Of a stretch of DNA of 23,321 nt, positions 1 to 7,187 are shown piece by piece; the first letter of the stretch is position 1; the number at the start of each line of letters is the position of its first letter. Below the pieces are notes generated by a model. That model was not told where the DNA came from. It saw only the letters and a list, made by a program, of their open reading frames with translations, and searched no databases. The stretch spans positions 1 to 23,321 of the forward strand of contig CAIXPZ010000139.1 of the NCBI GenBank assembly GCA_903921455.1, given 5' to 3'. This stretch comes from an uncultured Verrucomicrobia subdivision 3 bacterium (GTDB lineage Bacteria; Verrucomicrobiota; Verrucomicrobiae; Limisphaerales; UBA11358). The translations under genes and the position numbers were made by a program.

Positions 1-545
1 CAGTAGAAATCCAGATTGAACCGCCGCGCCGCGCCGTCCCGCCCGCTCACGCTGTAAAAGGTGAATTGCTCCGCCAGGTCGCAGTGCGGTTCGGTGGCGT
101 AACGGTAGCCCAGCCAGTTCTTCTTGCTGATCGGCACGTTGAGCAGCGCCGACCGCAGGTAGATGAACGGCACGTCGAACCCGCGCCCGTTGAAGGTCAC
201 GATGCTGTCGTAATGCTTCGCCACGTCCCAGAACGCCGTGAGCAGCTCCGTCTCGTCCGCCACGGGCACGAACTCCACCGGCCCGTCTTCGCCCGCGTCC
301 TCGAAATCCTCGGCGATGAAGATGGACTGGCCGCGCCCGGTCTCGGCATTGAGCATGGCGATGCACACGACCTGCGAGGTGAACGGCCACAGGCTCATGA
401 ACCGCGTGATCTCCTCGCGCTTGGCCTGTTTGGCCAGGGCGTCGTCCAGCTTTTCGGTCTCGCGGAAGAGGTATTCCTGCTGCGCCTCGTCGAAGTTGTC
501 GATCGGTTGCGCGGAGGTTTCGATGTCGAAGACAAGGGTGGCCAT
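1..545 (-). CDS. Predicted 3'-5' exonuclease (PolB-type DEDD exonuclease fold), C-terminus cut by window edge
   Basis: The gene starts with ATG at 545 and runs off the left edge after 181 codons. I translated it by hand. Residues 6-10 read FDIET, the Exo I motif with the metal-binding Asp7 and Glu9. Residues 118-127 read FNGRGFDVPF, the Exo II pattern with Asp124. The family is the stand-alone 3'-5' exonucleases related to the exonuclease domain of family B DNA polymerases (DEDD nucleases), which use two metal ions to remove nucleotides from DNA or RNA 3' ends. The Exo III motif would lie in the missing part. No polymerase domain can be judged, because the C-terminus is absent. No Shine-Dalgarno sequence is evident. 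The gene is 128 bases downstream of the small basic protein gene. The family assignment is good; the physiological substrate is unknown. Confidence 0.82.
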   Translation of the reverse strand, partial: MATLVFDIETSAQPIDNFDEAQQEYLFRETEKLDDALAKQAKREEITRFMSLWPFTSQVVCIAMLNAETGRGQSIFIAEDFEDAGEDGPVEFVPVADETELLTAFWDVAKHYDSIVTFNGRGFDVPFIYLRSALLNVPISKKNWLGYRYATEPHCDLAEQFTFYSVSGRDGAARRFNLDFY

Positions 546-559
546 GCCGGAACATTAAC

Positions 560-585
560 CGCCAAGACGCCAGTGACGCCAAGAA
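560..585. repeat. Three 8-9 bp direct repeats (CGCCAAGA-like)
   Basis: Three consecutive units read CGCCAAGA, CGCCAGTGA and CGCCAAGAA. They begin 14 bases upstream of the exonuclease start codon. Similar CGCCAAGA-type runs are, as far as I remember, common in intergenic DNA of Verrucomicrobiota and related phyla; I could not check this. No function is evident. Confidence 0.6.
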
Positions 586-599
586 TAAAATACCAAAAT

Positions 600-652
600 G
601 GTAGGGCTGAACTGCGGGTCAGCCAGCGGCGGCGCGGCAGCGCCGCCCTACC
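600..652. repeat. REP-like palindromic element with nested hairpins
   Basis: The element is bounded by the inverted pair GGTAGGGC (600-607) and GCCCTACC (645-652). Inside it is a perfect 8-bp hairpin, GGCGGCGC (628-635) and GCGCCGCC (640-647), with a GGCA loop. The two stems overlap at the right end, so they are alternative folds. It lies in the spacer between the small basic protein gene and the exonuclease gene, 22 bases beyond the stop codon of the former. It could slow or end transcription, but there is no clean T-tract, so I call it a repeat and not a terminator. Confidence 0.65.
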
Positions 653-673
653 CAACGATGGGTCCCCGCCAGT

Positions 674-970
674 TCACCTTGGCCCGTTTTTCATGTAGTC
701 CCGGATGATGAGGCCGCGCGGCGTCATCTGGAGCCGCTTGGCCCGGCGCACGTATTGGGCGTATTTGGCGGCGTCGGCCTTCACCTGTTTGTAATAAATC
801 TGCGCCTGCGCGAACCGTTTGCTCGACGCCTTCTGGTTGGCGTTGCGCGGGCGCTTGGAATAATCCGTGGCTTGGTTGATGACGGTCTGGCCGCGCACGC
901 ACCGGAACACCAGGTTTCCGATCTGGCCCCGGAAGTTCTGGATGGCAGGGTTGGGCTGGAGTCTGGCCAT
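674..970 (-). CDS. Small basic protein of unknown function (98 aa)
   Basis: I do not recognise a named family with certainty. The protein is rich in Arg, Lys and Gln and has no signal peptide or membrane segment. Its layout is an N-terminal FRGQIGNLVFR stretch (residues 13-23), then RGQTVI, then a helical Gln/Ala/Lys-rich half ending in a conserved-looking IIRDYMK. This resembles a widespread family of small basic proteins in Bacteroidota and Verrucomicrobiota with the pattern GxxGxxVFRxxxGxTxI followed by QxxxxxRFxxA and DY. That comparison is from memory. The ATG at 970 is supported by AAAAGGAT immediately upstream, the best Shine-Dalgarno sequence seen in the window. An overlapping longer frame on the same strand (648-989) lacks these features. 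Nucleic-acid binding is possible from the charge but not shown. Confidence 0.6.
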   Translation of the reverse strand: MARLQPNPAIQNFRGQIGNLVFRCVRGQTVINQATDYSKRPRNANQKASSKRFAQAQIYYKQVKADAAKYAQYVRRAKRLQMTPRGLIIRDYMKNGPR

Positions 971-973
971 ATA

Positions 974-980
974 TCCTTTT
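974..980 (-). promoter_or_regulatory. Ribosome binding site for the 98-aa basic protein
   Basis: On the minus strand AAAAGGA lies three bases upstream of the ATG at 970. It decides the start and the frame, because a competing open frame on the same strand has no such site. Confidence 0.55.
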
Positions 981-1046
981 ATCGCACACTTCCGCCGCGC
1001 GTCAAAGCCGGAACCTCCCTGCGCGGCCTGCTTTGGTTCCGACCTG

Positions 1047-1079
1047 CTGCCGTAGTCCTGCCGTAATGCTGCCGCGCAA
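1047..1079. repeat. Three 11-bp direct repeats (CTGCCGTARTV-like)
   Basis: Units read CTGCCGTAGTC, CTGCCGTAATG and CTGCCGCGCAA. They lie in the 291-base spacer between rimO and the 98-aa gene. That spacer also holds a G+C-rich stretch with repeated GTGCTG and GCGCG words (1086-1120) and the octamer inverted element at 1144-1237. I see no gene in this spacer. Confidence 0.5.
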
Positions 1080-1143
1080 CCGCTGCGGGTGCTGTGCGCG
1101 CGGGGTGCGAGTGCTGGGCGCGTGGTGGATGAGCCGGGAACGG

Positions 1144-1237
1144 GGGCTTCGCGATTTGTTGCATCGTGAATCGTGAATCATTGCCGCGGCATCCCTACGC
1201 GGGGTTTCGGTGTAACGAGGCAACGATTCACGAAGCC
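1144..1237. repeat. Inverted repeat element built from 7/8-bp units (copy A)
   Basis: The left arm at 1171-1185 (TCGTGAATCATTGCC) and the right arm at 1219-1233 (GGCAACGATTCACGA) are complementary at 14 of 15 positions. The outer GGGCTTCG (1144-1151) pairs with CGAAGCCC (1231-1238). Read on the minus strand, the right arm breaks into octamers TTCGTGAA, TCGTTGCC and TCGTTACA. The left arm contains two perfect ATCGTGA heptamers (1163-1176). In rimO mRNA this would form a stem just after the stop codon. It shares the word AATCGTTGCCTNGTTAC with the element at 13102-13168. Confidence 0.65.
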
Positions 1238-1261
1238 CGGTGCAGCTCCTAACCCGCTTCC

Positions 1262-2971
1262 CTACACGACCTCGGCGATCAAATCGTAGTCCGTGTGGCC
1301 GACGACTTTGACTTTGACGAATTCGCCGACGGTCAACGCGTGTTTCGTGGCGCGGATATAGACGCGCCCGTCGATGTCCGGCGCATCCGCCTCGCCGCGC
1401 CCGACGAAGTAACGGCCTTTCATCTGGCTGGTGTGCCGGTCTGTTTCGCGGATGAGCCCGTGCTCCCACGAGCTGACCTTCGCGCCTTGCAGCTGCTTGG
1501 CGTCCGCCTCGCCCTCGATGAGGACTTTGATCGCGCGGCCGACAAACGATTCCGCTACCGCCACCGCCACCTTGTGTTGCGCAGCCATGGCGAGTTCGCG
1601 GCGCTGCTGCTTCACCTTGTCGGTCAATTGCCCAGCCATGGCGCCGGCGCGCGTGCCGTCTTCCTTTGAATAGGCAAAGACGCCCAGGCGTTCGAAGTGC
1701 GTCTCGCGGATGAAATCCAGCAGGGCGTTGAAGCTGGTTTCCGTTTCGCCCGGAAAACCCACGATGAATGTCGTGCGGATCGCGATGCCGGGAATGCCGG
1801 TGCGGATGCGCTGGATGAGATCCACGATGTATTGCTGCGAGGTTTCGCGGCGCATGCGCTCGAGCATGTTTTCATGGATGTGCTGGAGCGGGATATCGAT
1901 GTAGCGCGCCACCTTCTTGCACGCGGCGATGGTCTCAATCAATTCATCCGTCCAATGCGCCGGATGCGTGTAGAGCAGGCGGATCCAGAAGTCGCCCTTG
2001 AGCGCATTGAGCTCGCGCAGCAGCGTGCAGATGGTTGTGGCGTCAGCCGCGAGCGACTTGGCGGCGGCGGAGAATTTCTCCGGCGACGAGATGGCGCGGC
2101 TGTGGTTCGGGCGCAGGTCGAGTCCGTAATAGGTCGAGTCCTGCGAGATGAGATTGATCTCCTTCACGCCGTCCGCAATCAGGGCTTTGACCTCTTTGAC
2201 GATGTCCGCCTGCGCGCGACTGCGGTGCGAGCCCCGCATCCGGGGAATGATGCAGAAGCTGCACGGATGGTTGCAGCCCTCGGCAATCTTGACATAGGCG
2301 AAATGCTTCGGCGTGAGCCGGAAGCGTGGCGTTTCAAAGTCAGGTATGAACACCGGACGCTGGGTGACGTCGAACACCGGCGCGGATGGAGGATGGAGGA
2401 TGGAGGATGGAGCTTTCGCACCGATGACGGTCTTGGTTTTGCCGAATTTCTCCGTGCCGCGAACGGCGTTTTCTTTTTCGTTCGCGTCCAGCGGGCGGTT
2501 CTTTTCCAATTCGTTCAGCCGCTGTTTGACGCTTCCGCTTTCCGCTTTCCGCTTTCCGCTGTGAACTTTGGCTGCGCGACTGGCAATGGCTTTGCCCACG
2601 ATATCGCCGACCTGCGCCACCTGGTCGATGCCCATGAACGCGTCCACTTCCGGCATGAGCTTGGGAAGTTCCTCGCGAAAGCGCTGCGAGAGGCAGCCGG
2701 AAACGATGACCGCTTGGCCGCGCTGGTTCGCGTCGCGGAGTTCCACGGATTCAAGAATGGTGTCCACGCTCTCCTCCTGCGCGGAGTCAATGAACGAGCA
2801 GGTGTTGACGATGACGGCATCCGCCTGCGTGGCGTCGTTGGTGATCTCGACGCCGCTCTTGAGCAGCGAGCCGAGCATGATCTCGGCGTCCACGAGATTC
2901 TTGGCGCAGCCGAGCGAGATCAGGCCGACGCGCCTCGGGCGGGGGCTATCACTGGAAGGTGGTTTGGTCAC
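1262..2971 (-). CDS. rimO: Ribosomal protein S12 methylthiotransferase RimO (with insertions)
   Basis: RimO is a cytoplasmic radical-SAM enzyme with two Fe-S clusters that methylthiolates an aspartate of ribosomal protein S12. The N-terminal MTTase domain carries the three cluster cysteines C22 (GCAKN), C58 (NTCSF) and C93 (SGC). The radical-SAM motif CNHPCSFC has C233, C237 and C240. The C-terminus (about 495-569) has the TRAM-domain look with GRGEADAPDIDGRVYI. GCAKN and the TRAM ending favour RimO over MiaB. At 569 aa it is about 100 residues longer than usual RimO. The extra length falls in three places: about 136-205 between the domains, about 287-312, and about 490-520. The first insertion contains two perfect heptamer repeat arrays. 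The start codon is GTG at 2971. The gene is 74 bases downstream of the membrane-protein gene and probably has its own promoter. Confidence 0.95.
   Translation of the reverse strand: MTKPPSSDSPRPRRVGLISLGCAKNLVDAEIMLGSLLKSGVEITNDATQADAVIVNTCSFIDSAQEESVDTILESVELRDANQRGQAVIVSGCLSQRFREELPKLMPEVDAFMGIDQVAQVGDIVGKAIASRAAKVHSGKRKAESGSVKQRLNELEKNRPLDANEKENAVRGTEKFGKTKTVIGAKAPSSILHPPSAPVFDVTQRPVFIPDFETPRFRLTPKHFAYVKIAEGCNHPCSFCIIPRMRGSHRSRAQADIVKEVKALIADGVKEINLISQDSTYYGLDLRPNHSRAISSPEKFSAAAKSLAADATTICTLLRELNALKGDFWIRLLYTHPAHWTDELIETIAACKKVARYIDIPLQHIHENMLERMRRETSQQYIVDLIQRIRTGIPGIAIRTTFIVGFPGETETSFNALLDFIRETHFERLGVFAYSKEDGTRAGAMAGQLTDKVKQQRRELAMAAQHKVAVAVAESFVGRAIKVLIEGEADAKQLQGAKVSSWEHGLIRETDRHTSQMKGRYFVGRGEADAPDIDGRVYIRATKHALTVGEFVKVKVVGHTDYDLIAEVV
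2384..2411. repeat. Perfect 4 x 7 bp tandem repeat (GGATGGA) inside rimO
   Basis: Four identical GGATGGA units occupy exactly 28 bases. They encode roughly residues 188-197 of RimO (Ser/Ile/His/Pro-rich), in the linker between the MTTase and radical-SAM domains, where typical RimO proteins have no such stretch. Confidence 0.9.
2533..2560. repeat. Perfect 4 x 7 bp tandem repeat (TTCCGCT) inside rimO
   Basis: Four identical TTCCGCT units occupy exactly 28 bases and encode roughly residues 138-147 (Gly/Lys/Arg/Ser-rich). It lies 121 bases from the GGATGGA array, in the same interdomain insertion. The unit sequence is unrelated to GGATGGA, but length and copy number are the same. Confidence 0.9.
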
Positions 2972-2980
2972 AGTCGGCGG

Positions 2981-3008
2981 AGGTTAGCAGAGTTTTCGCG
3001 GGTGGCAA
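2981..3008 (-). promoter_or_regulatory. Possible sigma-70 promoter for rimO
   Basis: On the minus strand TTGCCA (3003-3008) and TAACCT (2981-2986) are separated by 16 bases. A TG one base before the -10 gives an extended -10 appearance. Transcription would begin only a few bases before the GTG at 2971, giving an almost leaderless message. This is a visual match only. Confidence 0.3.
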
Positions 3009-3045
3009 TCTTGGGAAACAGCTTGGGTGGCGTTCGCCCGCCGGG

Positions 3046-4581
3046 TCATTTTGCCGGGGCGTTCGTCGGGATCGAGTTGGTGGAAACGTCTTCCACGGCA
3101 TTCGTCGTGGTGTTCACCGCCTCCAGCAGGGATGAAGGCAACCCCAGCTTGGTGACGAGCTCGGCGCGGGCGGCGTAAGGTGCGCCGCCTTTGGGAGTCA
3201 GCAGTTGCCGCAGGACGGTCTTGTTCAAGGTGTCGAATGGCGGCAGGGGAATGCGTTTGTCGCCCTTGAAGCCGGAGGTTTTGGCGGTATAACGCTCATA
3301 GACTTTGACCGCGAGCCGCTTCAGGTTCTCGTAGCGGTCGTCCTGCCCGGTCGCGAGGTCGTAGTAGGCGCGGCTCAGCAAACCTTGCACGGCGGAGGTC
3401 ACGCGCTCCTGCGAGGTCTCGCCGATGTCAATCTGCACCACGGCCACGGCGTATTCGTCGAGCGTGAGATTCTTCGGCAGCGAATCCGGCCGGCCGTCGA
3501 TGATCGGCTTGTCGGGATAGGTGTCACCGAGATATTTGAACCACCGGGTCGCCTCCGCCATCCGGTTGTTCTCGTAGAGGAAATAGACCGCGTCGCGGAG
3601 GAAGTTCCGGTGCGCCTTGGCGATGTTGTCGCGCATCCCGGCGTCGTCGCGCATCATCTGTTCGTAGGCGGCGTTGACCTGCGGCGTCAGATCCAGATTG
3701 GGGCCGAGCGAATAGCTCTTGGCAATCGGGTCCAGAATGATGCGGCCATGGTGGAACGCCTGCAGCATGGATTGGTAGATGATGCGGCGCAGCTTGATCA
3801 GGTCGTCCGCCTTCACCTTGTCCGGATTTTCCTTGGCCGCCTGCAGACCGCGGGCGCCCCAGTAGATGGCGTGGGCCTCCGGCAGCCGCCAGTCAAAGGG
3901 ACCGTATTCCGTGTCCACCTGCTTCGCAAACGCGGCGTCCATCTTGTATTTGTCGCGGAATAGCGCGGCGTTGGTGTGTGCGTCGGCGTTCGGCGGATTG
4001 ATGAGCTGGTCCAGGTTGGTTCCGTTCGGACCGAAGAAGGGGCGCATCTCGGCCGCCCACTCGCTCTTGTAATACATGTTCGCGTCGTCCAGGTTGGCGC
4101 CCATCTTGTGCTGGAAGAACCAGCCCAGCTCGCGGTAGATGTCCACGCTGTTCGGGTTGTAACGCAGGCCGTCATCGCGCAGGAGCTCGATGCCGCGTTC
4201 CACCCAGCGCCAGCGGTCGGGGAAATCCTTGAACTTGACCGAGATGTTGTAGGCCATGTTCCAGCCCTGAAACAGCCAGACCTGCGCAAAGGTCGGCTCC
4301 AGCTTCGTGATCCAGTCCGCCAGCTGGGCCGCTTCGAAGAACTTGTCGTCCTGCTGCAAATCATTGGCGCGCATCCAGAGGAAATTCGAGATCAATCCGC
4401 GAAAGCCGCCCAGGGCGACCGTCGTGAAGGCAAGCATCGGCGGCGCGTTTTCCAACGCCGCCGTGCGTGTCAGTCCCAGCGCCTCGCGGTCGTGGTTCAA
4501 TGATTTCTGAAACTGGCCCGAACTGAATAGCAGCGCGCCGGTCAGCAGCAGGAGGAGGACTCTTTTGATGCGCGAGTTCAT
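3046..4581 (-). CDS. Membrane-anchored periplasmic protein of unknown function, TPR-like (511 aa)
   Basis: I do not recognise a named family. The N-terminus has a basic start and a hydrophobic stretch (about residues 7-25, LLLLLTGALLFSSG) that could be a signal anchor or signal peptide. After it, helix-rich segments with Trp/Tyr/Leu spacing (FFEAAQLADWITKLEPTFAQ, DIYRELGWFFQHKMG, AVYFLYENNRMAEATRWF) resemble tetratricopeptide repeats, a protein-protein interaction scaffold. The start codon ATG at 4581 overlaps the stop of the ABC permease gene by 4 bases (ATGA), so the two are almost certainly translated together. Position and coupling suggest it is a partner of the ABC transporter, perhaps its extracytoplasmic part. 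No catalytic motif is visible. Confidence 0.75.
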   Translation of the reverse strand: MNSRIKRVLLLLLTGALLFSSGQFQKSLNHDREALGLTRTAALENAPPMLAFTTVALGGFRGLISNFLWMRANDLQQDDKFFEAAQLADWITKLEPTFAQVWLFQGWNMAYNISVKFKDFPDRWRWVERGIELLRDDGLRYNPNSVDIYRELGWFFQHKMGANLDDANMYYKSEWAAEMRPFFGPNGTNLDQLINPPNADAHTNAALFRDKYKMDAAFAKQVDTEYGPFDWRLPEAHAIYWGARGLQAAKENPDKVKADDLIKLRRIIYQSMLQAFHHGRIILDPIAKSYSLGPNLDLTPQVNAAYEQMMRDDAGMRDNIAKAHRNFLRDAVYFLYENNRMAEATRWFKYLGDTYPDKPIIDGRPDSLPKNLTLDEYAVAVVQIDIGETSQERVTSAVQGLLSRAYYDLATGQDDRYENLKRLAVKVYERYTAKTSGFKGDKRIPLPPFDTLNKTVLRQLLTPKGGAPYAARAELVTKLGLPSSLLEAVNTTTNAVEDVSTNSIPTNAPAK

Positions 4582-5963
4582 TGGGTTCCCTGCGCCGTGG
4601 CCAGTTCGCGCCGGCTGAAAAAGATGATGCCCGCCGTGGCGAAGACGCCGCCGACCAGTAAAACGACTTGGACGAAGGCCCCGGCCAGTTCGCCCCAGGT
4701 GATGCTGCGCCCGCTGCTTAATGCGTCGATTGGTGAATAATTTTTCACCAGGCTGATGACCGAGAGCACGCCCTTGAACGCCGGGATCAATACCAGATCC
4801 ATGGCTGAGTGGCCGGCTTGGCCGGTCTCCTCATTGCCTGCGGCCACGGAACCCGACTCGACGGACTCGGCCAGCGTGCCGCTGGACAACACCACGAGCA
4901 GCATCGCCAGCGCAAAGAAAGTCGCCACCGGAAACGACAGGAAACTCGCGGCCATCAAACCGAGCGCCGCCATCAGCGCCATCCAGCAAAAAATGATGCC
5001 CAGCCCGCGCGCAAAGTTCAGCGCAAAGCCGCCTTCGGGATACAGCACCTCCAGGCCGTCTTCGAGCGGGAAGAGCAGGGCGGTCTGGTTCGGGTTCGCG
5101 AAGGTGACGGTCAGCACGCCTTTCGCGTCAAACATGTCCGGCGGAATCTCAAACTCATGGAAGGTGTCCGGCGCGAGGCTCATCGGCTCGCTCCGCCAGA
5201 ATTTCGTCTTTTCCGGCACGCCCGTCTGCCATAGCGCCACGTAAGTTCCCGAGGCGCTTTTCTGGGCCGCATTGAACTTCACGCGCAGTTGCAGCGGTTT
5301 GCCCTGAAGATAATTTTTGACGAAGCCCAGATCGATCAACCAGGTGTGCTGGTAGCTGGGCGGGACGATTTGCCGCGCCGCTTTGACCTGTTCGCGGATT
5401 TGCCGGCGCACTTCGGGCAGATCCACTTTTTCAATTGCGCTGGACTTCAGGCGCTCCTGCAACACCTGTTCCGTCTCGGCTTCAATTTCGGCCGGATTGA
5501 TCGGTTCCTTCGCGGAGCCGCGCGCCACCAGCACCTGCTCCCGCAAAATCTTTTGTTCCGCCGCCGGTAGTTTCCCCGCGCGCCATTGCAGCAGGCCGAA
5601 CATGCACGCGCCGGAAATCGCCAGCAGCGCCGCATTCAGCGAAACGATGCCCAGCCACTTGCCCAGCCAGATTTGCCAGCGCGCGATCGGCTTCGTTGCG
5701 ACCACCTGGATCTGGCACTCCTCGATGTCCCGCGCCAGCGTGCCGCACGCGAGCCACAGGGTCGAAAGCCCCAGCAATCCCGTGATCGCGCTCAGCGTAT
5801 AGGTCAGAATGATCTGGGTGAACCCCCGCGCCGTGCCGTCATCCTCGATGACCAGCGGCAATCCCACCACCGCCGCGATCAGCAGCGCCGCGATGACCAG
5901 AAATAGCTTGAACCGCAGGGCGGCCTTCCAGGTCAACCAGGTGATGGCGAGAATGCGTTGCAT
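4578..5963 (-). CDS. ABC-2 type transporter permease (461 aa)
   Basis: The protein has an N-terminal transmembrane pair (about residues 16-38 and 52-75), a further segment near 107-126, a long soluble stretch of about 170 residues, and a hydrophobic C-terminal half with at least four segments. LARDIEECQIQ and TKPIARWQIWLGKWLG (about residues 77-104) are typical of ABC-2 permeases of the NosY/CcmB-like kind (compare REI..GT..LLSKPV.R.....K). The soluble stretch includes a beta-rich part (about 205-300) that may face the periplasm. The gene lies 12 bases downstream of the ABC ATPase gene and overlaps the next gene by 4 bases. It is inferred to form the membrane part of an ABC exporter or membrane-remodelling complex. 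The substrate is unknown. Confidence 0.85.
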   Translation of the reverse strand: MQRILAITWLTWKAALRFKLFLVIAALLIAAVVGLPLVIEDDGTARGFTQIILTYTLSAITGLLGLSTLWLACGTLARDIEECQIQVVATKPIARWQIWLGKWLGIVSLNAALLAISGACMFGLLQWRAGKLPAAEQKILREQVLVARGSAKEPINPAEIEAETEQVLQERLKSSAIEKVDLPEVRRQIREQVKAARQIVPPSYQHTWLIDLGFVKNYLQGKPLQLRVKFNAAQKSASGTYVALWQTGVPEKTKFWRSEPMSLAPDTFHEFEIPPDMFDAKGVLTVTFANPNQTALLFPLEDGLEVLYPEGGFALNFARGLGIIFCWMALMAALGLMAASFLSFPVATFFALAMLLVVLSSGTLAESVESGSVAAGNEETGQAGHSAMDLVLIPAFKGVLSVISLVKNYSPIDALSSGRSITWGELAGAFVQVVLLVGGVFATAGIIFFSRRELATAQGTQ

Positions 5964-5975
5964 GGATCGCCGGAA

Positions 5976-7172
5976 TTATTTCTTGCCGCCGAGCAGCGAC
6001 GACAGTTTCTCATCCGCCTTGGAAAGATCCACCGGTTTGGCCGGTTCGGTGTTCGGTGCCGATTTCTGCGGTTGCGAAGCCGGGGCTGGGGCCGTTGCCT
6101 GGGCTAGCGCCGCCAGTTTGTTTTCATCAGTCTTCGGAGTAGCGGATTCGGTAATGGGCTTGGTTGCGGCCGGCGGCGTGGCTTGCGGCAGTGATAACTT
6201 CTCTAAAACCTTGTCGGTCGTCGGCTGAGTTTCGGCGCCGGTGCCGCGCAAATACTCGGCCACCCGCGCGCCGGATTGCGCGCCGCTGGTCTCGTTCTCC
6301 GCGCGTGCTTTCGCCACCACGTCGAGGAAATAGCTTTCGAGATTCTGTGTCGGATTGTCCACGCGCACTTCGCCCGTGGTGATGTCCTTGCGTATGGTGG
6401 CCAGAACTTTTTCCAAAGTCTCGCGCGGCAACACCGGCGTCGTGATGCGCAGCGTATCGGGGGTCGCCAGCAAATCCTTGAGCGTGCCGGCGGCCTGGAT
6501 TTTTCCGCCGTAATAGATCACCACGCGGTCACAGACGTCCTCCACATCCGACAGCAGATGGCTGCTCAAGATCACCGTCTTGCCGCGCTTCGCCAGGGCG
6601 ATGATCAGATCCTTCACTTCGCGACAGCCAATCGGATCCAGGCCGGCCGTTGGCTCGTCGAGAATGATCAGGTCCGGATCGTTGATGAGCGCCTGCGCCA
6701 GCCCGATGCGGCGCTGCATGCCCTTGGAAAATTCTCCCACTGCGCGCGTCTGCGTCTTGCCCAGGCCCACCATTTCAAGCAATTGCTCCGCGCGATTGTC
6801 GCGGTCGGCCTTGTTGAGGTGAAACAGATTTCCAAAGAAATCCAGCGTCTCGCGCGAATTGAGGTAGCGGTAAAGATAGGATTCCTCCGGCAGATAGCCG
6901 ATACGCGACTTCGTTTGCACGTGGCGCGGAGAATGCCCGAAGACTTCAATGTGGCCTTTCGTGGGGTTCAGCAGGCCGAGCAGCAGTTTGACCGTCGTGG
7001 ATTTTCCGGAACCGTTCGGCCCAAGCAGGCCGAACACTTCGCCCTGGCGCACTTCAAAATCCACATTGTCCACCGCGCGCGCCTTCGGGCGATTCCAAAA
7101 GTCTTTGAAAACCTTCGTCAGGCCGCGCACGGACACGACCACTTCACCATTGGATGTTTGAGCGGCGGACAT
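5976..7172 (-). CDS. ABC transporter ATP-binding protein with long Pro/Ala/Lys-rich tail (398 aa)
   Basis: This is the ATPase subunit that would power the neighbouring ABC-2 permeases. Visible motifs are Walker A GPNGSGKST (51-59), the signature FSKGMQRR (148-155), Walker B LIILDEP (168-174) with catalytic Glu173, the D-loop AGLDP and the H-loop His205 in SSHLLSD. The first ~290 residues cover a complete nucleotide-binding domain plus a short C-terminal domain. The last ~100 residues are low-complexity, rich in Pro, Ala, Thr, Lys and Gln, and look disordered, ending in LSSLLGGKK. Such a tail is unusual for this family and may be an interaction segment. The ATG at 7172 is 15 bases after the P-type ATPase stop, so the gene belongs to the same train. 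Confidence 0.93.
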   Translation of the reverse strand: MSAAQTSNGEVVVSVRGLTKVFKDFWNRPKARAVDNVDFEVRQGEVFGLLGPNGSGKSTTVKLLLGLLNPTKGHIEVFGHSPRHVQTKSRIGYLPEESYLYRYLNSRETLDFFGNLFHLNKADRDNRAEQLLEMVGLGKTQTRAVGEFSKGMQRRIGLAQALINDPDLIILDEPTAGLDPIGCREVKDLIIALAKRGKTVILSSHLLSDVEDVCDRVVIYYGGKIQAAGTLKDLLATPDTLRITTPVLPRETLEKVLATIRKDITTGEVRVDNPTQNLESYFLDVVAKARAENETSGAQSGARVAEYLRGTGAETQPTTDKVLEKLSLPQATPPAATKPITESATPKTDENKLAALAQATAPAPASQPQKSAPNTEPAKPVDLSKADEKLSSLLGGKK

Positions 7173-7187
7173 AATTCTAATTAAAAA

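Noticed and set aside
648..989. Alternative 113-codon minus-strand frame overlapping the small basic protein gene
   Set aside because: It has no ribosome binding site, it runs into the palindromic repeat, and its composition (Pro/Arg/Ala) is typical of a shadow frame.
1697..3178. Long plus-strand open frame (493 codons) opposite rimO
   Set aside because: It is the antisense shadow of a clearly recognised gene in GC-rich DNA; its translation is Arg/Asp/Val-rich without family features.
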